Shown piece after piece: positions 53,461 to 62,269 of a stretch of 64,000 bases of DNA. Below the pieces are notes generated by a model. The model saw nothing but the letters and a program-made list of their open reading frames with translations. It ran no database searches and was not told where the DNA came from. The stretch comes from Methanosphaerula palustris E1-9c. GTDB lineage: Archaea > Halobacteriota > Methanomicrobia > Methanomicrobiales > Methanospirillaceae. Position 1 is the first letter of the stretch. Each line of letters opens with the position of its first letter. Location: positions 1,488,001 through 1,552,000 of the forward strand of contig NC_011832.1 of the NCBI RefSeq assembly GCF_000021965.1, read 5' to 3'. The position numbers and the translations under genes are program-made.

Positions 53461-53555
53461 ATCGACCGATCAGCTGTTCGGTGTCACTGCCGGCATCATG
53501 GAGGGAGGCGTCGTCGTTGTCGACGATGTGCAGCCGGCTCTATCCGGGAGTGCGA
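53461..53555 (-). repeat. dispersed coding-like module, copy B
   Basis: The minus strand reads SRLHIVDNDDASLHDAGSD then TEQLIGRW. It matches copy C at 57040-57135 over its full length and copy A at 46008-46078 over the second half. The surrounding sequences differ, so only the module is shared. Confidence 0.6.
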
Positions 53556-53785
53556 GGATGTTCCGGCTCCAGCCATGCTCGATAGTTTTGAGAATATCGT
53601 ATTCACGCAGTGCCGGCTCGCCGATATTACCGAGGATCATCCGTATATGTTCCCAGAGAATTTATGCAACAGTCTGTTGCACAATTGAGGGGTCAGGCCA
53701 GGCTTCGGCGAGTCGGTGCATATATTTCAGGTTCCGGGCCGAGAATCCCTTCATCTCCGGGAACTCGTGACGAAGGTTGCCGGCC

Positions 53786-53851
53786 AGGCAGGGGGGTGAT
53801 AAGTGACATGGAACCTCTCAATCCCTGTACATAATGCCCGCAGCACGGGCC
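53786..53851 (+). repeat. 65-bp repeat, copy 1
   Basis: The segment from about GTGATAAGTGACATGGAACC to GCCCGCAGCACGGGCCCC recurs at 55592-55657 with few changes. It ends exactly where the ISH3-like fragment begins (53852) and, in the second copy, where a different sequence begins (55658). Confidence 0.65.
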
Positions 53852-54104
53852 CCAACGAGTATACGAATGATAGTAACTTGGGTCAGGGATCCATGAATCG
53901 GAATATTCACCTGACGGCTCAGAGCGGCTCCAGCCGGATAACAATATTCATTCTGACGAACATAAGAAACATCAGTGCAGGGTCTGCTCCAGGTTTGTGA
54001 GACCATAGGGGGCGGCCTGCAAAGGATATAGATCTTCCTATTCTATCGAGTTATTGATGATCAAAAGTATAATTGGATGCCTTGCAAAATTAGCGAACTA
54101 CTGA
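53852..54104 (-). mobile_element. ISH3-like end fragment, copy 3
   Basis: This holds the terminus (54086-54104) plus the first 50 codons of the transposase on the minus strand (from 54006: TWSRPCTDVSYVRQNEYCYP, then HGSLTQVTIIRILV), parallel to copy 1 at 640-874. It is cut at 53852 against the 65-bp repeat. No catalytic part remains. Confidence 0.72.
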
Positions 54105-54287
54105 GTAGAGGTTTGATCACCGTGTTAATCAGAGCCTTAAGTCAGGCTTCCTGTAACCTGAATCCTGCAAAAACAGATGTATGAATAAGGATTTTTTGAC
54201 AGAAACCGCAGTTGATCTGTATTTATTACAGGGAACCGACGATTGCCCTTTTTAATTTTTTAATTCATCGCACTTTTTTTAAAAAGG
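54105..54287. other. short spacer, nothing recognisable
   Basis: AT-rich spacer between the ISH3-like terminus and the 3' end of the flavoprotein gene. A run of A/T near 54254-54280 may contain transcription stop signals. Confidence 0.4.
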
Positions 54288-54845
54288 TTATTTTACCAGG
54301 GATTGCCCTAACATTTTCGCCTCTCTGATCTTATCAGGATACTTTGTCAGGTCTTTTGGCTGGTAACACTGATTCTGCCAGATGAAGCCTGCATCGACAA
54401 AACCCAGGAACTGAAAGACATTCTTTACGTACTCGTTGACAGGATTCAGGACTTCGGGACCAAGACCACCACAGGTAAGCGCAACCACGAGCTTTTTGCC
54501 CTTTGGGAGATCGCAGGAGAATTCCGGTTTTTTTAAGTGGGCGTAGAACCGATCGATGAACGGATATGCCTGTGCGTTCAACCGCATCCAGTAGATTGGA
54601 GAACCGAATACAACTGCATCTGATTCTGCCAGTTTCTCCCAGAGTTCTGCCATATCGTCCTGCAGGATACACTCTCCCCCGGTTATACACGTGTTACATC
54701 CCGTGCAGGGCTGAATATCCAGATCGCAGAGCCGAACCAGTTCAGTCGTTGCCCCTGCTTCCCGTGCACCAGCAAGAATGTGTTCAACAAGTGTCTGGCT
54801 GTTTGCGCCATTTCGCGGACTTGTTGCTATTCCAAGGATCTTCAT
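54288..54845 (-). CDS. iron-sulfur flavoprotein, NADPH-dependent FMN reductase fold
   Basis: The protein has 185 residues from the ATG at 54845. Flavin loop GIATSPRNGANSQTLVEHIL, cluster motif CTGCNTCITGGEC (CX2CX2CX4C), then ILQDDMAELWEKLAESDAVV and FGSPIYWMRLNAQAYPFIDR. The C-terminus reads WQNQCYQPKDLTKYPDK. It is one of four such proteins here. An earlier start at 54872 is possible but breaks the family N-terminus. It is isolated between transposon fragments and is intact. Confidence 0.9.
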   Translation of the reverse strand: MKILGIATSPRNGANSQTLVEHILAGAREAGATTELVRLCDLDIQPCTGCNTCITGGECILQDDMAELWEKLAESDAVVFGSPIYWMRLNAQAYPFIDRFYAHLKKPEFSCDLPKGKKLVVALTCGGLGPEVLNPVNEYVKNVFQFLGFVDAGFIWQNQCYQPKDLTKYPDKIREAKMLGQSLVK

Positions 54846-55159
54846 AGTCAGATAAGTTAAGGTTAGTTTCAAAAAAAACTTTCCGGATTTCTACACATCG
54901 CCGGGGTGCCATTAAACACGCAGTCTTTGAACCACCAGGAAACTCACCATACTTCTGAACCGGTTATTCAGCTGAGTCGGTCATGGATATTTGAATTCCT
55001 GTTGCACTTCAGATCAGTCAGGTATCAATTGCTGTGTTGTATTACTCAAGGTATGTCCCCATCTCATAGAATAAGAAGTGCGGCGTCTTCATCATCCACT
55101 CCTGCCTATAAACAGAAGATTGGGACAGCCGCACATTGATACTCGAACTGGAGTAAGCC
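54846..55159. other. spacer, no supported gene
   Basis: One frame (54906-55139) is open but has no recognisable feature. The right part may hold the degraded N-terminus of the transposase fragment that follows (for example KKCGVFIIHSCL in one frame), which is not certain. Confidence 0.35.
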
Positions 55160-55607
55160 TATAATGAACGCCTGGTTAAGCGAGGTGAGTTTTATCTCTC
55201 CTTTGACTTCATCAGATGCTGGGATCGAGATCTCGCTGCATTGATTAGAGGAAAACCGGGTCGTCCCTTTCAGTATCCTTCCCTGTTTATCGAGTGGATG
55301 GCCTGTATCCATATCTTTGATGCTCTATCGTCAGATGGAAGGATTCACCCGTCATCTTTTGGCCTTCCTTCCTGCACTATATGATTCAGATTACTCGACG
55401 CTCTTTCGACGTACTCAACGCATGGATATTACCATTCCAGTGAATACTGCGATGCTCTCCAGGGATCTCGTTGTGGTTGTAGACTATATCGGTCTGAAAA
55501 TAACCAATCGCGGAGAATGGATGCTTGAGAAGTGGAAAGTCTGCCGCGGTTGGATCAGGGTTCATGCCAGGATCGATGCCGAGACCAACCAGGCAGAGGG
55601 GTGGTAA
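55160..55607 (+). pseudogene. second IS5-type transposase fragment, frameshifted
   Basis: The first frame reads YNERLVKRGEFYLSFDFIRC, then RGKPGRPFQYPSLFIEWMAC. A one-base shift near 55315 leads to LMLYRQMEGFTRHLLAFLPA, then VVVVDYIGLKITNRGEWMLE, which has the first catalytic Asp of an IS5-like transposase (VVDSTGLK in intact relatives), and IRVHARIDAETNQ. It breaks off at 55607 at the 65-bp repeat. It belongs to a different element from the one at 50462. The catalytic C-terminus is missing. Confidence 0.68.
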
Positions 55608-55657
55608 GTGACATGGAACATCTCAATCCCTGCACATAATGCCCGCAGCATGGACCC
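55592..55657 (+). repeat. 65-bp repeat, copy 2
   Basis: Matches 53786-53851. Its left end overlaps the last codons of the transposase fragment and its right end is the sequence GCAGCATGGACCCC. Confidence 0.65.
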
Positions 55658-56089
55658 CACCTCGGTCCACAAGTTCAAAAATAAAATGTACATCTGGTGA
55701 ACAAAAAAGTCGATCACATGTGCATTTGACGAAGGGAGATCTTTCTTCTGGGTCGGCGGCGAGAGGTTCGTAAAACTTCCTGATTCGAGAGACCCCAGGA
55801 AGGTTAGGGGTTGTTTGTGTCAATAGGCCCGTAAAACATCTGCAACAATTCAGCGCCTTCGCTTGAACAACAAGGCCAAAAATGCGAGGAGAGCCAACCC
55901 AAAAAACAGCAGGGGAAGCCACGCCGGGGAACTCGTACCAAACAACATGTACCTCGATCTGCGATCTCATAGAAGAAATAACGAGCGGTATATCCACTCC
56001 CTGCTGGGGATCATCAACCACACGGCCTGATCAAAGGGATCCCTTCAAATTATTTGGTGGAGCCCCATGAACCAACGGGCATTGGATCT
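55658..56089. other. debris, no gene supported
   Basis: Overlapping frames (55623-56021 minus, 55882-56070 plus) have no family resemblance. The short run RLRLNNKAKNARRANPKNSR in one frame is basic and could be decayed coding sequence. Nothing firmer. Confidence 0.35.
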
Positions 56090-56818
56090 TCAGAGGGTGT
56101 TCTTCGCAACCCCCACCTCGGTCCTGTGGATCCGTCCTTTCGGCCCCTGCTTCCAGGTCGACAACCCCATGTGCGGCTTCCTCGCATCAGCCCGGAGGGA
56201 GATCGTTTCAGCCGGCGTATGCCCGTGGATCGTCCGGTGCATCCTGTTCTGCACCGTCCTGAAGAATTCAAGTGTCATCGGGTCCTTCGGATCATAGTCG
56301 ACGCTCGTCGCAGAGATATCAGCAATCTTCTGGTAGAACCGCCGCTCCGACGCCCGGATGTCACGGATCCGCTTCAGAAGTTCATCGAAGTAGTCCCTCG
56401 CCTCCTTCAGGCGCTCATCATCAAGGACAAAACCCTTCACCACATATTCCCGCAGGTGCTTCGTCGCCCACTGCCGAAATGGAGTCCCCCTGTGCGACCG
56501 CACCCGGTAGCCCACGGCGAGGATCACAGCGAGGGTGGAGAAGTCGACCAGACACTCGACCTGGCGATCCCCTTCCGATTGAACTATTCGGAATTTCCGA
56601 ATAGTTGCCTGGGGGTCGAGTTCTCGCTCTTCATAGATGTTCTTGATATGTTCGTCGATCATCCTGATCGATTTCTGATACACCTCGGCGATCAACCGCT
56701 GCGTCAGCCAGACCGTCCCCTCGAAGAGGCTGACCTGGACACGGGTCTCACCTCCTTCGGTCTGGTAGAGAAGAGACCCAGACACCCCTCCGACCGGCTC
56801 CCCCCTCTCCTCGCTCAC
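56090..56818 (-). pseudogene. RhuM-family protein, C-terminally truncated
   Basis: From the ATG at 56818 the protein (242 residues) follows RhuM closely: SLFEGTVWLTQRLIAEVYQK, IDEHIKNIYEERELDPQATI, VGYRVRSHRGTPFRQWATKH, LREYVVKGFVLDDERLKEA and HGHTPAETISLRAD. It ends at TEVGVAKNTL, where relatives continue for about 80 more residues. RhuM-type genes are often found in mobile or defence regions. The truncation suggests a dead gene, though a shortened product cannot be excluded. Confidence 0.78.
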
Positions 56819-57039
56819 GTCACACTACGTTCCCGAGCGCCTTTCTGATACCCAGCGAACGGTATCCTGATGACTGAGAGGGTCGACACGCTCCGGACGA
56901 GGCGTTTCCTGACGATCCCGGCGTTCGTGCGATCGGCCCTGCTGAGCCAGCGTCTTCATGATGCAGACTATCTCCTGCCGGGATATAAATCCCGATCAGA
57001 TGATGCCGGGCGTATCCTTTCAGGTGGACGCGACCCATT

Positions 57040-57135
57040 TTTGATTAGAGGGTGCCGGCCGGTCGACCGATCAGATGTTCGGTGTCACTGCCGGCATTGT
57101 GGAGGGAGACGTCGCCGTTGTTGTCGACGAGATAC
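57040..57135 (-). repeat. dispersed coding-like module, copy C
   Basis: The minus strand reads SRLYLVDNNGDVSLHNAGSD, then TEHLIGRPAGTL and a stop. It is the fullest of the three copies and lies between the RhuM and DUF1016 remnants. Confidence 0.6.
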
Positions 57136-57193
57136 AGCCGGCTCTATCGGGAGGGTGTAGAGTACGAGGCTGAATAGAAACAAGGACTATCGC

Positions 57194-57780
57194 TTACTTC
57201 TCACCTTTCTCGATATTGTACCGCCCCTCCATGTCCGATTTAACGCAGATGCCATACCTTCCGGTGAGCGTCGCGTTCACGAAACTCTTCTCAATCACCT
57301 CAACTGCCGGCAGCACATCACGCATCGCTTCCGGCAGCGATCGCGTCAGGTAGGTCGTCACCGCCATCGGCTTCGTCATATCCCGGAGGGCATACTCGGC
57401 GATCACCCGGTTCGTCTCCCGGCATAGAAGGATCCCGCTGCACGGCTGGTCGACAGCTGGATCACGGAGGCGGTCGTCGACCACCAAGAGGTAGAAGTTC
57501 GGTTTGCCCGAGTACTTCGGCCTGAAGGCGCCGACCTTCAGCTCGATGATCACATAGCTGTGGAGCCGGGCCTGGTAGAAGAGCAGGTCGAGGTAGTACT
57601 CCTGCCCCCCGACTTCGAGCCGGTACTCGCTGCCGAGGAAGGCGAAGCCCGTGCCGAGCTCTAGAAGGAGGTCGCCGAGGTTGACGAGGAGCGACTGGTG
57701 GACCTCCAGTTCGGAGGCCTCGGGACCGAGGGAGAGAAAGTCGAAGATGCACGGGTCCTTGATCGTCTGCCGGGTTGAAT
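57194..57780 (-). pseudogene. DUF1016 (YhcG/PDDEXK nuclease) C-terminal fragment
   Basis: The minus-strand frame from 57780 reads RQTIKDPCIFDFLSLGPEAS, then SLLVNLGDLLLELGTGFAFL, LGSEYRLEVGGQEYYLDLLF and VIIELKVGAFRPKYSGKPNF, the D...ExK core of DUF1016. It ends RYNIEKGEK at 57194. About half the protein is present; the N-terminal domain is absent. At 57780 the sequence changes abruptly to a methyltransferase tail of opposite orientation. A GTG inside the frame (57553) could start a short product, but decay is more likely. Confidence 0.78.
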
Positions 57781-57933
57781 CTGATAGAGATATTCAAAAA
57801 AGCCGGAGTCACCACTATTCAGATCGATAATGTTGCAACTCTTACGAAAGTGAGTTCAAAAACGGGAGAATTGAAGGAGTTCCCCATTTTTTTTGATGAT
57901 CGCACACAAGGCAGTATAACTGAAATTTTATAA
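57781..57933 (+). pseudogene. C-terminal fragment of a SAM methyltransferase
   Basis: The plus strand reads LIEIFKKAGVTTIQIDNVAT, then SSKTGELKEFPIFF, against LMEIFKKAGFTTIQIDSVAT and SSKTGVLKEFPIFL in the intact gene at 24939-25574. The remaining 50 codons end at a TAA near 57931. It is a duplicate torn off at the 57780/57781 junction. Confidence 0.78.
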
Positions 57934-58012
57934 AATATATTTCTTCGATTCTGAATCGAACTCCCTTTTGTATATCGGTAGGCCATGAGATTTTTCACTA
58001 AAATTTTTTAAA

Positions 58013-58027
58013 GTTACTAACAGTAAG
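58013..58027. promoter_or_regulatory. TetR operator candidate upstream of tetR
   Basis: GTTACT-AAC-AGTAAG is a near-palindrome 40 bases upstream of the tetR ATG at 58067. It resembles the perfect palindrome ahead of the exporter genes at 58893-58907, which supports both being sites of the same regulator. Confidence 0.55.
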
Positions 58028-58066
58028 CATAATTAATTCAGGCAGCCCCTAATATTACTGATCCGT

Positions 58067-58654
58067 ATGCCCAAACTGTTTCCAGGGTACAAAGACGAAA
58101 TCAAGAAAAAGATCGCAAACGAGGCATTCGCGATATTCCTTGAGAAAGGTTTTGAAAAGACTATGATGGACGATATAGCTGCTCGGCTTGGGGTGACAAA
58201 GCCGGCACTCTACCGTTACTACAAAAACAAGGAGGAACTTTTCATCGCTTCAATGGGCGATACGATGTTGGGAGGATACAGGATGATATTTGCCACTTCC
58301 TTTGCATCGGACGACCCGATTACCGGCGCCGGAAATTTTTTCGATGCCCTTCTTGTGATCAGCAGTAAATATTCAGTTATCAGGAAGGATTTGGAATATA
58401 TTATTTCCCGGAATCCATCCCTCCATCAAGAAATCGCGGGAATGTATGGGGAAAGCCTTGTGGTTATGCGGGATGTTTTCCAAGAGCATAAACGAAAGGG
58501 AAAGATCCATACCACCATGGAAGAAACAGATCTTGCTTTTCTCTGCGGCGTTGTTGCGCAGGGTCTGATTAATAATGTGGACATGGGACTGGACCCTGCT
58601 GAAGCAAAACGATTGTGGCTTCTCTGTTTTACAAAACTTTCGGACGCCGGTTAA
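58067..58654 (+). CDS. TetR/AcrR-family transcriptional regulator
   Basis: The protein has 195 residues. The N-terminal DNA-binding domain shows ANEAFAIFLEKGFEKTMMDD then IAARLGVTKPALYRYYKNKE, a strong TetR helix-turn-helix. The rest is the helical ligand-binding domain. The AT-rich coding region and upstream sequence differ from the GC-rich debris before it. It is followed after 390 bases by an ABC exporter pair on the same strand, and shared palindromes suggest it regulates both itself and them. Confidence 0.92.
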   Translation: MPKLFPGYKDEIKKKIANEAFAIFLEKGFEKTMMDDIAARLGVTKPALYRYYKNKEELFIASMGDTMLGGYRMIFATSFASDDPITGAGNFFDALLVISSKYSVIRKDLEYIISRNPSLHQEIAGMYGESLVVMRDVFQEHKRKGKIHTTMEETDLAFLCGVVAQGLINNVDMGLDPAEAKRLWLLCFTKLSDAG

Positions 58655-58944
58655 GAAAGGAAAAGAAAAAGAAGATTTCCGGGGCATAAATCAATTTTTT
58701 GTGAGAACCCTTTTTTTGCTCTATTACTGCTAAATTTTCTTTTACAGTTCGAGTGAATTTCCGCCTAAATTTTCGGAATGACTGAGAATCTCATGTTTCA
58801 GAGCCCGAAGTAAAACAGCCAATAATAGTCCATTTACTGCCATCGTTTACGGCCCGATATTTCTATCAAATTTGCTACTTCAATTTATTTTAGTTACTTT
58901 AAGTAACTTTAAATATTTCAGAGTAACAACAATTTAAGAAGCTC
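58655..58944. other. intergenic promoter region
   Basis: AT-rich. Positions 58893-58907 hold the palindrome and 58909-58918 the TATA-like box described separately. No gene is seen. Confidence 0.5.
58893..58918 (+). promoter_or_regulatory. palindrome plus TATA-like box ahead of the ABC exporter genes
   Basis: GTTACTT-T-AAGTAAC (58893-58907) is a perfect 15-bp palindrome with a one-base centre, immediately followed by TTTAAATATT (58909-58918), a good TATA element. A protein bound there would overlap the TBP/TFB site and repress. The start expected about 25 bases later falls near 58943. Confidence 0.62.
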
Positions 58945-59121
58945 ATGAAAGATTTTGCCATGTATCATATCTGCTATTCACAAAAATCAAAATCAAAATC
59001 GGCACTTTTAGCCGAACTCAGGCCGCGAGGCGATCTCGTGGTCGATGTGCGCCGTCACCTTGGCCTGGAAACAGGGGGGGCGTCTGGTAAATATGGAGGT
59101 AAACACAACTATGAAAAATAA
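58945..59121 (+). CDS. short leader ORF before the ABC ATPase, doubtful
   Basis: The frame (58 residues) opens with ATGAAAGAT at the predicted transcription start and ends inside the ATPase start codon region (TATGAAAAATAA). The product (KDFAMYHICYSQKSKSKSAL, then RPRGDLVVDVRRHLGL) has no known family. If translated it would be coupled to the ATPase. It may be chance or a trace of an older gene. Confidence 0.3.
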   Translation: MKDFAMYHICYSQKSKSKSALLAELRPRGDLVVDVRRHLGLETGGASGKYGGKHNYEK

Positions 59122-60076
59122 CCCAATTTTAGCAGTTGAAGCTCACGGCTTGGTAAAGACTTTTGGTGATAACAGGGCTGTTGATGGAGTGAGTCTGAGT
59201 ATCCCGACAGGTAGTATCTGCGCTGTACTGGGGCCGAACGGTGCAGGAAAAACTACTACAATAAACATGCTTGCCACGTTGTCAAAACCGGATGCGGGGA
59301 AAGTAAAAATATTTGGTTATGATGTTGTGCGTGAAACTCATATTGTGCGTCAACTGATCGGGTTGACAGGGCAATTCGCCTCTATCGACGAGGATCTAAC
59401 TGCCATGGAAAATCTCATGATTTTCGGTAGATTGTATGGATATTCTCGCAAAGAATCTAAGCGCAAAGCGAATGAACTCCTGGAAGAGTTTGGGCTTAGC
59501 GATGTGGCGAGCCGGGCATTGTCAAAGTTTTCCGGCGGTATGCGGCGCAGACTTGACCTCGCGGTAAGTCTGATCTCCCAGCCGCCGCTGATCTTCCTTG
59601 ACGAGCCGACAACAGGGCTTGATCCAACGACTCGGACGCAGATGTGGCAGACAATACGCAATCTTGTAAAAGGCGGCTCGACGGTACTGCTGACGACACA
59701 ATATCTTGATGAAGCCGATCAACTTGCCGACAACATTGTTGTAATCGACAAGGGACGAGTCGTTGCGAACGATACACCCGACGGATTGAAACGCTCCGTG
59801 GGAAGCAGTTCGTTGCACTTGACCGTCAAAGACGCAGATAACGCCGCCAACGCGGCGCAGATCATCGAGCGCATACTCGATGCGAAGGTCCATCTTGCGA
59901 AAGCAACTGAGTTGATCGCACCGATCGACAACATCGACAAACTGACCGATGTGTTAACGACGCTGAAAGATGCCGGAATAGCGTTGTCCGGGGTAAACAT
60001 CCTGCAACCTACACTTGATGAGGTGTTCATGGCGCTGACAGGTGAGGGTTCCAAAGATAAAATGGAGGAAAATTAA
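59111..60076 (+). CDS. ABC ATPase, daunorubicin-resistance (DrrA) type
   Basis: The start at 59111 is chosen because GGAGGT lies nine bases upstream; 59045 and 59093 also open the frame. The 321 residues include Walker A GPNGAGKTT, signature FSGGMRRRLDLAVSLI, Walker B LIFLDEPTTGLDPTTR, H-loop TTQYLDEADQ and the DrrA-type C-terminal end LQPTLDEVFMALTGEG. Codons are less GC-rich than in the exporter at 21217, which suggests a separate origin. The permease gene follows after one base. Substrate unknown; such systems often export toxic or signalling compounds. Confidence 0.92.
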   Translation: MKNNPILAVEAHGLVKTFGDNRAVDGVSLSIPTGSICAVLGPNGAGKTTTINMLATLSKPDAGKVKIFGYDVVRETHIVRQLIGLTGQFASIDEDLTAMENLMIFGRLYGYSRKESKRKANELLEEFGLSDVASRALSKFSGGMRRRLDLAVSLISQPPLIFLDEPTTGLDPTTRTQMWQTIRNLVKGGSTVLLTTQYLDEADQLADNIVVIDKGRVVANDTPDGLKRSVGSSSLHLTVKDADNAANAAQIIERILDAKVHLAKATELIAPIDNIDKLTDVLTTLKDAGIALSGVNILQPTLDEVFMALTGEGSKDKMEEN

Positions 60077-60077
60077 A

Positions 60078-60896
60078 ATGACTAATATAACCATCATACC
60101 CGCCGCCGAGCGCAAACTGAAAAATCGAATCGGTGTTGGCACCACAATCAGAAACACCTGCACGCTCGCGTATCGGTCGCTCTTAAAAATGTTCAAAAAT
60201 CCCGAAATATTTGTGGATTTCGTAGTTTTACCGGTTATGTTCACGTTGCTTTTCGCCTTTTTATTCGGGGGAGCGATTTCGGGCAACATCCTGAACTATC
60301 TGCCGATTGTTATCCCCGGCGTTTTGCTGATGACATCTTTCACCAATTGTACCACCGCGGGTACTAAACTGCGCGAGGATGTGGACAAAGGCACAACAAC
60401 CCGTTTTAAATCCATGCCGATTGCGCGAATTGCTCCGTTAGCAGGGAGTTTGACTGCCGACCTTGTACGATACGTAATGGGGGGGACGACCGTTTTCGTT
60501 ATGGGATATATTCTCGGTTACAGACCCGAAGCAGGCATTCCAGCGGTCATTTTCAGCATACTTTTCATGATGCTCGTTGCCTGGTGTCTGAGCTGGGTGT
60601 TTGCGTTCATCAGTATGTGCACAAAGACAATTTCGACCGCGTCTGCGATTGGTGTAATAGTAATGTTCCCGTTAGTATTCCTGTCGAACGCTTTTGTTCC
60701 GGCCGAAACGATGTCGAGCTGGCTGCAATATTTTGTCCTGCATATAAACCCACTCTCCCACGTCATAATGGTGGTGCGGCAGATGTTGACTTATGGCACG
60801 ATAGGCGCGGATTTTTGGTCCGCATTATTCGGCACTATGGTGATACTCGTCGTATTCATTCCGCTGACAGTTTATGCGTATGAGCGCAAGGCGTAA
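60078..60896 (+). CDS. ABC-2 type permease
   Basis: The protein has 272 residues from the ATG at 60078, preceded by GGAGG. Six membrane helices and the ABC-2 core (LPIVIPGVLLMTSFTNCTTA, TTTRFKSMPIARIAPLAGSL, then WLQYFVLHINPLSHVIMVVR near the C-terminus) mark a DrrB-like subunit. It forms an exporter with the ATPase before it, under probable TetR control. The start at 60042 would overlap the ATPase gene and is less likely. Confidence 0.9.
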   Translation: MTNITIIPAAERKLKNRIGVGTTIRNTCTLAYRSLLKMFKNPEIFVDFVVLPVMFTLLFAFLFGGAISGNILNYLPIVIPGVLLMTSFTNCTTAGTKLREDVDKGTTTRFKSMPIARIAPLAGSLTADLVRYVMGGTTVFVMGYILGYRPEAGIPAVIFSILFMMLVAWCLSWVFAFISMCTKTISTASAIGVIVMFPLVFLSNAFVPAETMSSWLQYFVLHINPLSHVIMVVRQMLTYGTIGADFWSALFGTMVILVVFIPLTVYAYERKA

Positions 60897-61833
60897 TCCT
60901 TGCGTAGTTTATAAACTGTTTTACATTTGGCTCTCCTGACGTCTTAGTACATCGGGAACCCCCCGGAAACCCCTTTGAAAATGCATGAAAAGATTGAATG
61001 CAGATTCCTGGTCTGCTTATTTGGGAAGTAACCAAAAGAGATTTCAGGAACGTTAAACCCGAGAGACGAGTGCTGGCAAAGCCGATTTTTTGCGGATGAT
61101 GTGATACGGTCTACCACAAAAACAAAGGACAAAGTTGCCGGCGAATAAAAAAAGAAATACGTTCCAAAACCCAGTGACATTCTCGCGTGGGCAAAGAAGT
61201 GTGAGTGAATGCCAGAACCCCGGCATTCAGCAGGGGGGTGATCCCTACCGGCTCCAGGGACGAAATTTCTGAACTCTCGAATTTGCACTTGTTTTAGCGC
61301 GATTAAAAGAATGCCAGGAATAATAGTGAAAGAAATTATAAACCGTGATCCCCTTCACTAACCTTGTTTTTAGGTTTTTTGCCCATTTTGTCGTTTTTAT
61401 AAAAACGCCGTCGAAAAAACGAGCCCCGTATTCGCGTTCCAATGGCGTTTTCAGGTCATGATGGGGAAAAGTGCTAAAATCAACGCCAAAGAAAAGGCTC
61501 CGGTGGCCTTTTGGCGATGCGGTTATCTGCAGTATTTTGGCAAATAGGGTTTATTTTGGGCTTATTTTTTAGGGGATGGAAAAATCTCGATTTTACGGGG
61601 TTTTCCGGATGAGAGGAAAGGAAATGAAGCCCGAAATGGGGTTATTTTACCAACAGTTCATTCATCGGATGATCAGGAGGAGAATTAATAATCAAAGTAA
61701 TTGGTCCCATTCATTTTGAGAGGATATCCTCTTTAAAATTTTAAAAAAATCTGCGCCAGAGAGCCCATCACTTCTTCCGGGCCTTCCCGGATAACGATCC
61801 CTTCTTCGGTCCCTCACCGCTCAAGGCCTTCCT
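60897..61833. other. 0.9-kb region without a supported gene
   Basis: Mixed AT-rich sequence. Frames such as 60944-61288 and 61245-61442 (minus) have no recognisable domain, and the plus strand shows fragments (KEISGTLNPRDECWQSRFFA) broken by stops that might be decayed coding sequence. No repeat was linked to the known elements. Confidence 0.45.
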
Positions 61834-62140
61834 TCACTGCCCGTCCCCCTCCTCCGGAAGGTACTTCCCGCCCCACTCAATCATCGCCTCGATAATCGGA
61901 AGGAGCGTCCTTCCCCGATCAGTCAGCGAGTATTCGACCCCGGGGTGGAACTTCCGCGTAGACCTACCGTAAGATTATACCGTGCCCCTCGAGACCCCTG
62001 AGGTGCTTAGTGATGGTCTTGGAATTCACCTGGCACATCCGGTTCTGGAGTTCCGTGAACCGGAGCAGTCCGGAACGGAGGTGCCAGATAATGACCAGAT
62101 TTCCCTTGTTCCCGATGATTTCGACAGCGCTGTCGATGCT
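61834..62140 (-). pseudogene. HxlR-family regulator, broken
   Basis: The minus strand reads KCSIDSAVEIIGNKGNLVII, then RFTELQNRMCQVNSKTITKH and LRGLEGHGI, stops at a TAG, and continues in another frame with [20 protein letters not shown] and [13 protein letters not shown] to the TGA at 61834. Near the start a TAA occupies the place of an early codon. The Cys before helix 1 is kept. It was divergent from the nitroreductase gene at 62270, exactly as 47740 is from 48223. Confidence 0.8.
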
Positions 62141-62269
62141 GCATTTGGGAGTATTTTAACATTTCATAAGATTTACTGCAATACTTTATATTTGGAAACA
62201 ATGTTACAAAAAGCCTTCTGGTGGATATATTGCCCGTTAGGCAAAAACACTAAGAACAGGAAAAATTCC

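Larger units (their letters stand above)
52552..53852. other. 1.3-kb debris region without an intact gene
   Basis: Overlapping open frames on both strands look like chance. A short protein-like fragment (plus strand, about 53247-53380) reads AWVEKTDNHPAFRADAGLFQ and ends LPILNRTGRMS; I cannot identify it. The block also holds TGCAAAC repeats (52871-53186), a large inverted repeat (about 52968-53055), module copy B (53461-53555) and a 65-bp repeat (53786-53851). Confidence 0.5.

Noticed and set aside
60944-61288. 114-codon minus-strand ORF
   Set aside because: No recognisable family and competing frames; left as unannotated region.
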